Assembly (NCBI RefSeq): GCF_021343995.1
Contig: NZ_JAJTTE010000050.1
Location: 1 to 48,671 of the forward strand
Origin: Pseudonocardia terrae
Lineage (GTDB): Bacteria; Actinomycetota; Actinomycetes; Mycobacteriales; Pseudonocardiaceae
Direction: 5' to 3'
DNA: 48,671 nt
The notes beneath the pieces were generated by a model, which was not told the origin of the DNA, ran no database searches, and saw only the letters and a program-made list of their open reading frames with translations. Below are positions 48,619 through 48,671 of the stretch, one piece after another. Each line of letters starts with the position of its first letter. Position 1 is the first letter of the stretch. A program made the position numbers and the translations under genes.

Positions 48619-48671
48619 GACTCGCGGAAGCCCAGGGCGCGACTCGCGGGAGCCCGGGGCGCGACTCGCGG
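48619..48671. repeat. 22-bp-period repeat array A5 (inverted, continues past window end)
   Basis: GACTCGCGG cores at 48619, 48641 and 48663 are 22 bp apart, in the inverse orientation to A1. The array is cut by the window edge. Confidence 0.85.

Noticed and set aside
1..48671. tRNA or rRNA genes, integrase, transposase or attachment sites
   Set aside because: No T-loop-like GGTTCGAATCC with a matching acceptor stem, no rRNA sequence and no recombinase motifs were seen on either strand. The search was by eye, so a weak remnant could be missed.

Overview
The window is about 48.7 kb of very GC-rich, densely coded DNA with many GTG starts. Its gene order is the conserved actinobacterial one: proS, rimP-nusA-ylxR-infB, DUF503-rbfA-DHH phosphoesterase, truB-ribF, rpsO-pnp-M16 peptidase, dapB, thyX, dapA, rnj, ftsK. 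ThyX, RNase J, a DtxR/IdeR-type iron box, and many start codons lying 6-8 nt after a TANNNT box (leaderless transcripts) also fit Actinobacteria. The protein sequences look most like Pseudonocardiaceae. That placement is inference; no rRNA gene is present to test it.

Layout. 0-8.5 kb: an acyl-CoA-dehydrogenase-fold flavoprotein, proS, a broken iron-regulated ferredoxin reductase, small membrane proteins, YjbQ, a PLP enzyme and a Tat lipoprotein/ferritin-like pair. 8.6-16.6 kb: the translation and transcription block (rimP to rbfA), a DHH phosphoesterase and a methyltransferase. 16.7-22 kb: a MATE exporter behind 41-bp tandem repeats, then a dicarboxylate module (CitA/DcuS-type kinase, DctA, divergent OmpR-type regulator). 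22-28.9 kb: truB, ribF, an HTH protein, rpsO, pnp, M16 peptidase. 29-39.5 kb: dapB, GNAT, EamA, an AlkX-like glycosylase, an autoregulated-looking RHH/DUF4097 pair, thyX, a truncated EEP nuclease, dapA and rnj. 39.6-48.7 kb: a crotonase/ADP-forming acyl-CoA synthetase pair, ftsK, a YceI fusion, a TrmL-like methyltransferase, an AraC regulator and an ankyrin protein.

How genes work together: RimP, NusA, IF-2, RbfA, TruB, S15 and PNPase are ribosome and RNA maturation functions, and RNase J adds to RNA decay. DapA and DapB are steps of lysine/diaminopimelate synthesis. ThyX makes dTMP. FtsK acts in chromosome segregation.

No complete mobile element, CRISPR array, tRNA or rRNA gene, or biosynthetic cluster was seen. 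The least ordinary features are: a 22-bp-period intergenic repeat family in five arrays; a 41-bp tandem repeat ending at the MATE start; a palindrome spanning the -10 box and start codon of the RHH gene; a ferredoxin-reductase gene with an internal out-of-frame deletion just below a near-consensus iron box; and a ylxR frame with no ATG, GTG or TTG start. I found no convincing wholly new multi-gene system; the RHH/DUF4097 pair and the kinase/dctA/OmpR-regulator trio are the closest candidates.
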